From Streptomyces fulvoviolaceus (GTDB taxonomy: Bacteria; Actinomycetota; Actinomycetes; Streptomycetales; Streptomycetaceae), in the NCBI RefSeq assembly GCF_000718165.1, contig NZ_JOEY01000020.1, forward strand, positions 1 to 64,000: a DNA stretch of 64,000 nt, given 5' to 3'. This document shows positions 25,057-33,247 of this stretch, piece after piece; the first letter of the stretch is position 1; each line of letters opens with the position of its first letter. Made by a program: the position numbers and the translations under genes. Below the pieces are notes generated by a model. It was not told the DNA's origin, did no database searches, and was given only the letters and a program-made list of their open reading frames with translations.

Positions 25057-25671
25057 TCAGGCCGCCTGCAGGACGGGCTCCTCCGGTTCGTCCAGCAGAT
25101 CCATCAGGGTCGCCCGAGCCCGTGCCACGCGTGAACGGACCGTGCCGACCGGGCAGTCGCCGACCTCGGCCGCCTCCGCGTAGGGCAGACCGACCAGTTG
25201 GGTGAGGAGGAACGCCTCCCTGCGGTCGTCGGGCAGCGCGGACAGCAGGTCGAGCAGTGCGATGCCGTCGTCGAAGCCGGGCAGGTCCCGCGGCTGCGCG
25301 TTCTCGATGGCCAGCTGCCAGTCCGGTACGTCGGACAGGCGGGGCCGGGCCGCGGCGTGCCGATAGCTGTCGATCACCGCGCGGCGGGCGATGGACAGCA
25401 GCCAGGAGCGGGCCGAGGAGCGGCCCTCGAACCGGTGGAGGCTGCCGAGCGCGCGCAGGAAGGTGTCCTGTGCCAGGTCGTCGACCGCCTGGGGATCGCC
25501 GCAGAGGTGGGCGACATAGCGCCGGACGTCGCGGTGCAGGGCACGCACGAAGTGCTCGACCGCGTCCGCGTCGCCGCTCCGTGCGGCGAGCGCCCATGCG
25601 GTTGTCGCCTCGTCGGCCGACGCCGTTCTCCCGCTTTTGTCGCGGGAGGCGGGCAAGACAGAAGTGATCAC
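25057..25671 (-). CDS. ECF RNA polymerase sigma factor
   Basis: A 204-residue group 4 sigma factor. Region 2 is about 25-110 (FVRALHRDVRRYVAHLCG, DDLAQDTFLRALGSLHRF, RSWLLSIARRAVIDSYRH) and region 4 about 135-190 (LSALPDDRREAFLLTQLVG, YAEAAEVGDCPVGTVRSRVA). The GTG start at 25671 has AAGGA at six bases. It sits downstream of a Met/His-rich membrane protein gene with a 106-base gap. No anti-sigma factor with a zinc motif is adjacent, so the membrane protein is the best candidate for signal input. Overall it resembles the SigC-like ECF group of actinobacteria. Confidence 0.9.
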   Translation of the reverse strand: MITSVLPASRDKSGRTASADEATTAWALAARSGDADAVEHFVRALHRDVRRYVAHLCGDPQAVDDLAQDTFLRALGSLHRFEGRSSARSWLLSIARRAVIDSYRHAAARPRLSDVPDWQLAIENAQPRDLPGFDDGIALLDLLSALPDDRREAFLLTQLVGLPYAEAAEVGDCPVGTVRSRVARARATLMDLLDEPEEPVLQAA

Positions 25672-25777
25672 CTGGTGTCCTTCTCGTCATCCGTGGGGAG
25701 ACGGCCGTACGACGCCTGCGCGGGCGTACGACCGATACCCGAGGTACGCGGAGGCGACCTCGGGGTTCCGGCTGTCG

Positions 25778-26416
25778 TCAGGCGACAGCGGTCCCCAGGG
25801 GCGGCCCCCGAGAGGTGATCGCATGGACGAGGAGAAGGCGCGGCGTCCGGTCCGAGCCGTGGCGGCGCACGCGAAGGCGCGGACGGTCCGGTACGAGGGG
25901 CAGGGCGAGCAACAGCCGCAGCGGTGCCGCCAGCCGTCCGGCCGCGGCCCGCAGGATGCGGAACGCCGCCTTCTCGCCGTAGGCAAGCCACAGGCCGCAC
26001 AACAGTGCGGCCAGCAGGTGGGCGGCGAGCATGTCGAACGTCGACGAGCCGCTCGTGGAGTGGCTCACGCCCATGTCCATGGCGTCCATGGAGTGCATGT
26101 GCATCGAGCCCATGTCCATGGAGGTCATGTCAGCGGTCGCCGATCCGGCCGTTCCCCGACCTGATGACTGAGCGAGCGAGAAGGCCGAGTGCAGTGCGGT
26201 CTGTGCGGCGACCACGACCGCCACGATCAGCGGCAGCCCGCGCTCACGCCCCGCGAGGAACCAGCCCACTGCACCGGTCACAGCCACGCCGGCGGCCAGC
26301 ACCCAGGCCGGCACGTGACGGCCGGACATCATGACGTGGCCCAGGGAGGCGAGCAGCACACAGACGGCCGCGAACACCGCGGCGCGTACTGTGCGAGAAC
26401 ACCACCCTGCTGTCAT
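25778..26416 (-). CDS. Membrane protein with Met/His-rich metal-binding loop (DUF5134-like)
   Basis: A 212-residue protein with membrane helices at about 10-28, 33-52, 57-75 and 125-150. The loop between the third and fourth holds TSMDMGSMHMHSMDAMDMG, alternating Met and His residues like copper-binding segments of CopC, PcoE and CusF-type proteins. The final part is Arg/Leu-rich. ATG 26416 was chosen (GAGG ten bases upstream); in-frame ATGs at 26434, 26452 and 26485 exist. The ECF sigma gene follows on the same strand. A copper-sensing or copper-handling role with the sigma factor is plausible but unproven. Confidence 0.7.
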   Translation of the reverse strand: MTAGWCSRTVRAAVFAAVCVLLASLGHVMMSGRHVPAWVLAAGVAVTGAVGWFLAGRERGLPLIVAVVVAAQTALHSAFSLAQSSGRGTAGSATADMTSMDMGSMHMHSMDAMDMGVSHSTSGSSTFDMLAAHLLAALLCGLWLAYGEKAAFRILRAAAGRLAAPLRLLLALPLVPDRPRLRVRRHGSDRTPRLLLVHAITSRGPPLGTAVA

Positions 26417-26527
26417 GGCGCCCCATCCTCGCATCCGGCCGACGGTCGTCATGGGTGGTACGCAAACCGCCCCGTATTCGCTCACGCGCAGGTCCTCGCC
26501 CGGGCCGTGGACCTGCTCCCCCGACCT

Positions 26528-27745
26528 TCAGCGCACGGCGAGGTAGGGCGGCCGGGCGAGTTGGCGGCGTAGGGACCAGCGGACCGCGGGAGGTCCCGCC
26601 AGGCCTGTGAGCAGGAACAACGCTCCGACCACGTACCAACCGGGGCGGCCCCAGGTGATGCAGAGCGCGATGAGCAGGCCCGGGCCGAGGGCCTCGGCGA
26701 GGCCGGCGCCCAGGCCGAACACGCCCAGGTACTGCCCGGTGGCGTGGTGGGGGGCGAGGGCGAAGGACACCTCGAATCCGGCGGCGGAGTGCCACAGTTC
26801 ACCGACCGTGTGGACGACCACGGCGGACATGAGGAGCGCGCCGGCAGCCCACGCCGGAACACCCGCGGCCAGCGAGATCAGGGAACAGGAGACGAGGAAG
26901 GCCACGCCCGCTCGGCGGTAGGCGTTGCCGCCGGCCGCGGGCGAATCGACGCCTCGGCTCGCCCGCACCTGAAAAGCGACGACGATGACCGTGCCGGTGA
27001 GCATCGTGCCCGAGATGAGCCAGTGCGGCGCGGTGGTCGCCCCGACCAGCCAGAGCGGGATGGCCACGGTGAGCACCTTGAACTGGCTGGCCATGATGCC
27101 GTCGAGGGCGGTGAGCAGCAGATAGGGGTGGTCCCGGAGGGCGATCCAGCGGGGGCCGCCGACGACAGGACCGGGGGCGACCGGCGGCAGGAGGAGCACG
27201 ATCGCCGCGGAGACCGCGAAGGCGATGGCGTTCCCGATGACCATGAGGTGATAGGCGGTGAGGGTGCCCACCTGGACGACCCAGCCCGCCCCCACGGCGC
27301 CGAGAGAGATGCCGACGTTGGTCACCGCACGCAGATAGGCGCGGAACTCCTGCGGCCGGTCTCCTCCGTAGTGTCTGATCAGCGGGCTGCGCGCGGCGAG
27401 GCCTGCCGCCTTCGCCCCGGCGGCCACGCACACCACGAGGACGAACGCCCAGAAGCTCTCCGCCAGGACGAAGCCGGCCGTGGCCAGCGCCTGGACGACG
27501 AGGGTGGCCGCATGGACGCCGCGCGCTCCGTACACGTCGGCGAGGTGGCCGACGGCGATGCCCACGGCCATCGCAACGAATCCGGCGATTCCGAGTCCGA
27601 GCCCCACCTGGGCCGCCGGGAGGTGCACGGCCTGCGTGAAGTACAGGACGCCGGCCGTCAGGTAGAGACCGCTGCCCACGGTGTAGACGAAGTTGGAGGC
27701 GGCGAGCACACGCTGTGGCCGGGTCTCGGGTGTCAGCCGGGGCAT
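26528..27745 (-). CDS. MFS transporter (second of pair)
   Basis: A 405-residue major facilitator with 12 predicted helices. The loop 2-3 motif is degenerate (VGHLADVYGARGVHAATL, i.e. G-x-LAD-x-x-GxR). It starts at ATG 27745, 13 bases inside the end of the preceding MFS gene, with GGAG seven bases upstream, so translation is coupled. Export of a drug or a metabolite is likely from the family and from the CGNR regulator facing the operon; the substrate is unknown. Confidence 0.87.
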   Translation of the reverse strand: MPRLTPETRPQRVLAASNFVYTVGSGLYLTAGVLYFTQAVHLPAAQVGLGLGIAGFVAMAVGIAVGHLADVYGARGVHAATLVVQALATAGFVLAESFWAFVLVVCVAAGAKAAGLAARSPLIRHYGGDRPQEFRAYLRAVTNVGISLGAVGAGWVVQVGTLTAYHLMVIGNAIAFAVSAAIVLLLPPVAPGPVVGGPRWIALRDHPYLLLTALDGIMASQFKVLTVAIPLWLVGATTAPHWLISGTMLTGTVIVVAFQVRASRGVDSPAAGGNAYRRAGVAFLVSCSLISLAAGVPAWAAGALLMSAVVVHTVGELWHSAAGFEVSFALAPHHATGQYLGVFGLGAGLAEALGPGLLIALCITWGRPGWYVVGALFLLTGLAGPPAVRWSLRRQLARPPYLAVR

Positions 27746-28974
27746 GAAGTGGCTCCGCTTCGTGGGGAGTCGGTACCCGCGCGACGCTCTGTGCGGGCCG
27801 AGACCCTCAACGCGACGAAGGTCATCGTGATCAGGAGGCCCCAGGCCGGGGCGAAGCTGCCGGTGAGGTCCTTGAGCAGGCCGAGCGTGGGGGGCATGAC
27901 GACGATGGCGATCTGGTTGACGGACATGGCGAGTCCGAGGGCGAATCCCGTCCTGCCCGGCGGCGCCGTTTCGGTCACCTGGGCGACCCAGGGGCCGTAC
28001 CAGCCGTATCCGAAGAAGCCGAGCCAGACGAACGTGCAGCAGGCCGCGGCGGGTGAACGCCCCGCAGGGGTCAGCAGCACGGTCATCCCGGCGATGACGG
28101 CGACCATGCACACGCCGACCAAGCGGTGGCGTCCGGACGCGCTGCGGTCGCTCCAGGCCGCCAGGCAGACACGGCCGACGACGCCCGCGATCTGGACCGC
28201 CACCAGGACCAGGGCCGCCGGGCCGGCTCCGAAGGACGTCACCTCGTGGAGGTAGAGCACGGTCAGGATGCCCACGCCGCACTGCACCGAGATCAGGCTC
28301 GTCCCGGACAGCATCGTTCTCACCATGGACGGTTCGCGGACCAACTGCCGCCGGGCGCCGAGCTGCACCGTGAGGGAGGCGTGCGGCTCGCTGTCCTGCG
28401 GGACGGGCGGCCGGCAGTAGAAGCCCATGAAGACACCGGCCCCCAGCAACGCGACGAGCCCGCCGGCCACGAGCGTGGCCCGCCAGCCGAACTCCCCGGC
28501 CAGGAACGGCAGTACGGCCGAGGCGAGCGCGGCCCCCAACGGAAGTCCCGCCTGGCGGACACCCATCGCGAACCCTCGCCGGGAGCTGTCGAACCAGGAC
28601 GCCACCGACTTGCTCCCGCCGGGCTGGACCGTGCTGTATCCCGCGCCGACGACCAACAGCACGCAGAGCAGGGACACATATCCCGGCGCCATGCTTCCCA
28701 CGCCGAGCCCCGTGGCGACCACGCAGGCGCCCGCCCCGACGACCCACCGCTCGTTGCAGCGGTCCAGCAACTCCCCCGCCACCAGCAGCCCGACCAGGGG
28801 TACCAGCTGGGCCGCCGAGATCAGCAGCCCCAACTGGGCCGTGCTCAGGCTCAGATCACGTTGCAGGTGGATGCCCAGTGCCCCGATGCCCTGCACGAAG
28901 AAGCCGGACGCGGCCTGGGTGAAGGTCGCGATGCCGAGGACGATCCACCGGTACCGCAGCGCACCGCCCCTCAC
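27733..28974 (-). CDS. MFS transporter (first of pair)
   Basis: A 413-residue major facilitator of the monocarboxylate/CynX-like type: 12 helices, N-terminal RYRWIVLGIATFTQAASGFF, VAGELLDRCNERWVVGAGA in loop 2-3, SVASWFDSSRRGFAMGVRQA in loop 4-5, and GFFGYGWYGPWVAQVTETAP in the second half. The GTG at 28974 overlaps the stop of the upstream GNAT gene (GTGA). It and the following MFS gene differ greatly in sequence, so they are not a recent duplication; a two-component exporter or successive transport steps are possible. Confidence 0.87.
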   Translation of the reverse strand: MRGGALRYRWIVLGIATFTQAASGFFVQGIGALGIHLQRDLSLSTAQLGLLISAAQLVPLVGLLVAGELLDRCNERWVVGAGACVVATGLGVGSMAPGYVSLLCVLLVVGAGYSTVQPGGSKSVASWFDSSRRGFAMGVRQAGLPLGAALASAVLPFLAGEFGWRATLVAGGLVALLGAGVFMGFYCRPPVPQDSEPHASLTVQLGARRQLVREPSMVRTMLSGTSLISVQCGVGILTVLYLHEVTSFGAGPAALVLVAVQIAGVVGRVCLAAWSDRSASGRHRLVGVCMVAVIAGMTVLLTPAGRSPAAACCTFVWLGFFGYGWYGPWVAQVTETAPPGRTGFALGLAMSVNQIAIVVMPPTLGLLKDLTGSFAPAWGLLITMTFVALRVSARTERRAGTDSPRSGATSCPG

Positions 28975-29474
28975 GGGCGCCGGTACAGCGAGGGGTCGGG
29001 GTGGTGGGTGAAGCCGAGTTCGCGATACAGCGGTTCGCCTTCGGCGGAGGCGTACAGATCCACCCGCGCGACCTCGCGGTCCCCGAACCAGTCGAGCAGC
29101 CCTCGCATGATCGCGCGGCTGTGGCCGCGCCGCCGGTGCGCCGGGTCGGTGACCACGCCGATCACCTGCCCGATCCGGCCGTTGCGCAGGTGCGGGCCGG
29201 GCAGCCGTTGCTCGATCGTGCCGATGCCGCAGGCGGCCAGGCCACCGTCGCCGTCGCCGTCGCCGTCCACGACGAGGATGCGCACGGTGTCCGCGGTCAG
29301 CTGTTCCTTCAGTACGACGGCCAGGGCGTCCAGCCAGTCGTCGTCACCGGACGCCGGATCGAAGAAGTCCCCGCCGAGGGTGTCGAAGAGCAAGGCCCGC
29401 AGGCGTACGAGCTCCACGAGGTCGTACTCCCTCGCCTGGCGTACGTCGGGCCGGTGTCCGGTGCGTTGTCCCAT
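28971..29474 (-). CDS. GNAT N-acetyltransferase, first gene of MFS operon
   Basis: A 167-residue GNAT enzyme. Acetyl-CoA site: IGQVIGVVTDPAHRRRGHSR (R-R-x-G-H/Y-x-R/K loop), followed by the C-terminal VDLYASAEGEPLYRELGF motif. Residues about 69-76 are DGDGDGDG encoded by four copies of a GCCGTC hexanucleotide (29245-29268), a slippage-prone tract in a surface loop. It overlaps the first MFS gene by four bases, so acetylation and export may act on one small molecule (for example a self-resistance or detoxification pair). Confidence 0.85.
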   Translation of the reverse strand: MGQRTGHRPDVRQAREYDLVELVRLRALLFDTLGGDFFDPASGDDDWLDALAVVLKEQLTADTVRILVVDGDGDGDGGLAACGIGTIEQRLPGPHLRNGRIGQVIGVVTDPAHRRRGHSRAIMRGLLDWFGDREVARVDLYASAEGEPLYRELGFTHHPDPSLYRRP

Positions 29475-29500
29475 GCCGACCAGGCTGATGTAATGCCCTT

Positions 29501-30064
29501 ATGCACCTCAACCCTTACGGCGAGGACGTCGTGAACCTGGCCGCCGATCTGGTCAACCGGCGCCCGGCCGACGCCGAGGAACTCGCGGACCGCTGCCGCG
29601 CCGCCGGACTGGTGCTGGAGCTCCCGGTCACACGACAGGATCTGGAGCGCACCCAGGAGGTGCTGGAGGCGTGGGAGAAGGTCGTCGACACCACCGACGA
29701 GCACGAGCGCGCCGAGCTACTGAACCGGATGCTGGCGGCGGCCGCCACCTACCCGCGGATGACCAACCACGTCGGCACCGGCTGGCACCTGCACTACCGT
29801 GACGAACGGCAGCCGCTCGGCTCCCTGCTCTTCTCCCTGATCTCCGTCGGCACCGCACTGCACCTGGCGGGGCGAGGCATGCACCGGCTCCGGCGCTGCG
29901 AGGTGACCGAGTGCACCGTCGTCTTCGCCGACACCTCACGCACCGGACGACAGCGCTACTGCTCCCCACGCTGTGCCAACCGCGACGCGGTACGCCGTCA
30001 CCGGTCACGCACCGCGCCGCCCGCCGAGGCGGGGACGCACCGCTCATCGCCGCCGCGTTCGTAG
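29501..30064 (+). CDS. ABATE/CGNR zinc-finger regulator
   Basis: A 187-residue protein with an N-terminal ABATE domain (PYGEDVVNLAADLVNRRP) and a C-terminal CGNR zinc finger (RRCEVTECTVVFADTSRTG, RQRYCSPRCANRDAVRRHR) with four Cys ligands. TGTAAT (29488-29493) ends seven bases before the ATG, so the mRNA is probably leaderless. It diverges from the GNAT-MFS-MFS operon with only 26 bases between start codons, making that operon and its own gene the obvious targets. Confidence 0.9.
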   Translation: MHLNPYGEDVVNLAADLVNRRPADAEELADRCRAAGLVLELPVTRQDLERTQEVLEAWEKVVDTTDEHERAELLNRMLAAAATYPRMTNHVGTGWHLHYRDERQPLGSLLFSLISVGTALHLAGRGMHRLRRCEVTECTVVFADTSRTGRQRYCSPRCANRDAVRRHRSRTAPPAEAGTHRSSPPRS

Positions 30065-30153
30065 GCGACGGCCGATGAGTTTCACCACGCCCCGGAGTCT
30101 GTCAGTGAGAACCGGCTGAGCACCAGCCACGAGACACACCCAGGAGACCCGAG

Positions 30154-30726
30154 ATGCGCACTCTGATCAGCACGGCTTTCGTCTCGCTCGACGGCGTCGT
30201 GGAGGCCCCGGGCGGCGAGCCCGGCTACCGGAACTCCGGTTGGACCTTCAAGGACATCGAGTTCCTCCCGGAGGCGTACGAGATCAAGGGCCGGGAGCAG
30301 AAGGAAGCCACCGCAATGCTGATGGGCCGCGTCAGCTACGAGGCGTTCAGCCCGATCTGGCCGAACATGGAGGACTTCCCCGAGTACAAGGTGATGCCGA
30401 AGTACGTCGTCTCCACCACCCTCACCGAGGACGACCTGGTCTCGGACTGGGGCGACACCACGATCCTGCGCTCGCTCGACGACGTCGCCGCGCTGAAGGA
30501 GAGCGAGGGCGGCCCCATCATCATCCACGGCAGCGCCACCCTCAACCGCGGCCTCTCCGACGCCGGCCTCATCGACCGCTACCACCTGCTGGTCTTCCCG
30601 TTGCTGCTGGGCACGGGCAAGCGTCTGTTCAGCACCACGGACAAGGACACCCAGCAGCTGAAGCTCGTCGAGTCCGAGGTGTACGCCAACGGCCTGCAGA
30701 AGAACGTCTTCGACGTCATCCGCTGA
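30154..30726 (+). CDS. RibD C-terminal / dihydrofolate reductase-like protein
   Basis: A 190-residue reductase-fold protein: RTLISTAFVSLDGVVEAPGG, LMGRVSYEAFSPIWP, KYVVSTTLTEDD, and EGGPIIIHGSATLNRGLSDA with the glycine-rich NADPH loop, then LVFPLLLGTGKRLF. This is the stand-alone YwjB/YyaP group, usually of unknown substrate, rather than true DHFR or riboflavin RibD. AGGAGA lies eight bases before the ATG. Monocistronic; converges on the aldo-keto reductase gene. Confidence 0.88.
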   Translation: MRTLISTAFVSLDGVVEAPGGEPGYRNSGWTFKDIEFLPEAYEIKGREQKEATAMLMGRVSYEAFSPIWPNMEDFPEYKVMPKYVVSTTLTEDDLVSDWGDTTILRSLDDVAALKESEGGPIIIHGSATLNRGLSDAGLIDRYHLLVFPLLLGTGKRLFSTTDKDTQQLKLVESEVYANGLQKNVFDVIR

Positions 30727-30731
30727 CGGTC

Positions 30732-30750
30732 CGCCCTCGGGCGAAGGGCG
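30732..30750. terminator. Possible weak hairpin terminator
   Basis: CGCCCT-cgggcga-AGGGCG, a six-base stem in the 58-base gap between two convergent genes. Modest stability; listed because of its position. Confidence 0.4.
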
Positions 30751-30784
30751 ATGACGCCGAACGAACGACCACCGAAACTGCCGG

Positions 30785-31642
30785 CTAGGCCCCGTCCAGC
30801 TCCGCGATCTCGTCCGCGCCGAGGACCAGTTCCGTCGCCGCGGCCGAGTCGCGGATCGTCTCCGGACGGCTCGCGCCCGGGATCGGTACGACCACCGGCG
30901 ACTTGGCGAGCATCCAGGCGAGGGTCGCGCGCTGCGGGCTCACCCCGTGGGCCTGGGCGATCCGCGCGAACGGGGCGTGGGCGGAGCCCAGTTCGCCGGC
31001 CCGGGAGATGCCGCCGAGCGGGCTCCAGGGCAGGAAGGCGATGCCGAGTTCGTCGCACAGGCGCAGTTCCGGCTCGCTGGAGCGGAAGGCCGGGGAGAAC
31101 TGGTTCTGCACGGAGACCAGCCGGCCGCCGAGGATCTCGTTCGCCAGCCGGATCTGGTCCGGGTTCGCGTTGGAGATGCCGGCCAGGCGGATCTTGCCCT
31201 CGTCGAGGAGTTCCCGCACAGCACCGACGGAGTCCGCGTAGGGCACCCGGGGGTCGGGGCGGTGGAACTGGTAGAGCCCGATGGCCTCCACGCCCAGGCG
31301 GCTCAGCGAGGCCTCGCAGGCCTGCTTGAGGTGGCGGGGGCTGCCGTCGAGCGTCCAACTGCCGTCGCCGGGACGCAGATGTCCGCCCTTGGTGGCGACC
31401 AGGACGTCCCGGCCCAGGTCGTGGGAGGCGAGCGCCTTGGCGATCAGGCTCTCGTTGTGACCGACCTCGTCGGCGTCCCGGTGGTAGGCGTCGGCGGTGT
31501 CGATCAGGGTCACGCCCGCGTCGAGCGCGGCGTGGATGGTGGCGATGGACCGTGCCTCGTCCGGTCGTCCCTCGATGGACATGGGCATCCCGCCCAGGCC
31601 GATCGCGCTGACCTCGACATCACCGATGCGGCGAGTGTGCAT
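30785..31642 (-). CDS. Aldo/keto reductase
   Basis: A 285-residue NADPH-dependent oxidoreductase of the AKR superfamily (YghZ/Tas-like). Catalytic tetrad: Asp and Tyr in LIDTADAYHRDADEVGHNE (about 48-54), Lys in DVLVATKGG (about 84) and His in GLYQFHRPDP (about 127). NADP site: GISNANPDQIR, PWSPLGG, VVPIPGASRPETI. GAGG nine bases before the ATG. Monocistronic. Likely a general carbonyl reductase; substrate not predictable. Confidence 0.92.
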   Translation of the reverse strand: MHTRRIGDVEVSAIGLGGMPMSIEGRPDEARSIATIHAALDAGVTLIDTADAYHRDADEVGHNESLIAKALASHDLGRDVLVATKGGHLRPGDGSWTLDGSPRHLKQACEASLSRLGVEAIGLYQFHRPDPRVPYADSVGAVRELLDEGKIRLAGISNANPDQIRLANEILGGRLVSVQNQFSPAFRSSEPELRLCDELGIAFLPWSPLGGISRAGELGSAHAPFARIAQAHGVSPQRATLAWMLAKSPVVVPIPGASRPETIRDSAAATELVLGADEIAELDGA

Positions 31643-31926
31643 GTGCTGCGACCTCTTTCGGCTGTCCCACGGAACCCGATGGCGTCCGGCGCCACTGCAC
31701 GGGGGATGACGGCGACGCCGGACTCGTACCAGCGTGGCTGGCCCGGACGCCGACGGTCCAATAGAAGAAAGTGAACGGATTCAGCGATCGGGCAACTGAA
31801 TCCCGGTGGCCCGCGCAGGGGAACCTGGTTGCGCGTCCACCCCGCCCCTGTGACACGCTCAGCCTCGACCGACCTGCGCCCCGGCACCGGTCGTCATGAG
31901 CTTCGGCATCGTGGAGAGGCAGCGGC

Positions 31927-32814
31927 ATGCGCATCGGACTGCTCGGCACCGGCCCCTGGGCCCGGATGGCTCACGCCCCCGCTCTGAGCGGCCACGGCGA
32001 ACTGGACTTCGTCGGGGTGTGGGGCCGCCGTGCGGACGCCGCCAAGGAACTGGCCGACGAGCACGGCACGCGTGCCTACGACGACGTCGACGCGCTGCTC
32101 GCCGACGTGGACGCCGTCGCCGTAGCCCTGCCGCCGGCCGTCCAGGCCCCGCTCGCGGCACGGGCCGCGCGAGCGGGCTGCCATCTGCTGCTGGACAAGC
32201 CTCTTGCCGCGACGGTCGAGGAGGGGCGGGCGGTGGTCGAGGCGGTGAAGTCGGCCGGGGTCGCCTCGGTGGTCTTCTTCACCACGCGTTTCGTGGCCGA
32301 GACCGAGGCGTGGATCGGCGAACAGGCGGGCAAGGAGGGCTGGTTCACGGCTCGGGCGCAGTGGCTGGGCTCGGTCTTCACCAGTGACAGCCCGTTCGCC
32401 GACTCGCCGTGGCGGCGCGAGAAGGGCGCTCTGTGGGACGTAGGTCCGCATGCTCTGTCCGTGCTGCTGCCGGTGCTCGGCGACGTCCGGAAGGTAGCCG
32501 CGGCGGTGCACGGTCCCGGGGACACCGTCCACCTCGTCCTCCAGCACGCCAGTGGCGCGTCGAGCACCCTGACGCTGAGCCTCACGGCCCCGCCCGCCGC
32601 GGCGGGGGCCGTGGTGGAACTGCGGGGCACGGCAGGGGTGACACTGCTGCCGGAAACCTCCGAGGGGGCCGTCCCCGCCCTCGTCCGCGCGGCGGACGCG
32701 CTGCTCGACGCCGCCCGCACCGGCAGCCCGCACCCGTGCGACGCCGCGTTCGGCCTGCGGGTCACGGAGATCCTCGCGACGGCGGACGAGCTCCTGAGCG
32801 GCGAGGCCCGCTGA
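31927..32814 (+). CDS. Gfo/Idh/MocA family oxidoreductase
   Basis: A 295-residue dehydrogenase. The N-terminal Rossmann fold reads MRIGLLGTGPWARMAHAPAL with GxGxxA, WGRR, and the EKP-like LLLDKPLA catalytic-Lys motif (about 95). The second domain ends the GALWDVGPHALSVLLPVLG helix with the usual DxGxH signature. AGAGG eight bases upstream of the ATG. It should use NAD(P) on a sugar or inositol-like substrate. Shorter than typical (330-390), lacking an extended C-terminal sheet. No sugar-catabolic neighbours. Confidence 0.88.
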   Translation: MRIGLLGTGPWARMAHAPALSGHGELDFVGVWGRRADAAKELADEHGTRAYDDVDALLADVDAVAVALPPAVQAPLAARAARAGCHLLLDKPLAATVEEGRAVVEAVKSAGVASVVFFTTRFVAETEAWIGEQAGKEGWFTARAQWLGSVFTSDSPFADSPWRREKGALWDVGPHALSVLLPVLGDVRKVAAAVHGPGDTVHLVLQHASGASSTLTLSLTAPPAAAGAVVELRGTAGVTLLPETSEGAVPALVRAADALLDAARTGSPHPCDAAFGLRVTEILATADELLSGEAR

Positions 32815-32820
32815 CCTGCG

Positions 32821-33153
32821 TCACGCGTCGTCCCCGAACGGTTCGTCGCTCCACCGGAACCAGGCCCGGTCGCCCTCGATGTGCAGCAGGAACTCGGGCA
32901 CGGGTCCGTCCGGCGACAGCAGCGACACGCGCCGTCGGATCTCGTCGTAGGCCGACTCCCACTCGCCCCAGTGCCCTGCCTCGTCCCGCTCCGTCAGGGC
33001 GAGTTCGCGGGCGAACAGCTCCTGTACGGCGCTGAAGGCGGGACCGGACGTGAACCGGCCCGACAGCCAGGGGAAGTCGGCGTCGTCGATGAGGATCTCC
33101 CCCACGGCCTCGTCGCCACTGCGCACCCGCCAGACCTCGCCCTCGAACCCCAC
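32821..33153 (-). CDS. Conserved hypothetical protein
   Basis: A 110-residue acidic protein with alternating beta strands and helices: WRVRSGDEAVGEILIDDADF, PWLSGRFTSGPAF, VQELFARELALTERDE and a terminal FLLHIEGDRAWFRWSDEPFG. The composition (many Trp, Glu, Asp) suggests a small cytosolic protein; no known motif. GTG start with GGAGGCGGA directly upstream. It converges on the Gfo/Idh/MocA gene with a six-base gap. Confidence 0.65.
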   Translation of the reverse strand: MGFEGEVWRVRSGDEAVGEILIDDADFPWLSGRFTSGPAFSAVQELFARELALTERDEAGHWGEWESAYDEIRRRVSLLSPDGPVPEFLLHIEGDRAWFRWSDEPFGDDA

Positions 33154-33208
33154 TCCGCCTCCGCCCGTCCGCAGTCGATCAAGCCGATGACCAGCATGCC
33201 ACCGGGCA

Positions 33209-33240
33209 CTGACAGGCGGCCGGATGCAGCCGCCCGTCAG
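33209..33240 (-). terminator. Hairpin terminator after GNAT gene
   Basis: CTGACaGGCGGC-cggatgca-GCCGCCcGTCAG, 12-base arms with one mismatch, just beyond the stop at 33248 of the leftward acetyltransferase gene. Confidence 0.7.
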
Positions 33241-33247
33241 TGTGGGC

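Noticed and set aside
26528..28974. Tandem duplication producing the two MFS genes
   Set aside because: The proteins differ throughout and in their loop motifs; shared size and fold only.
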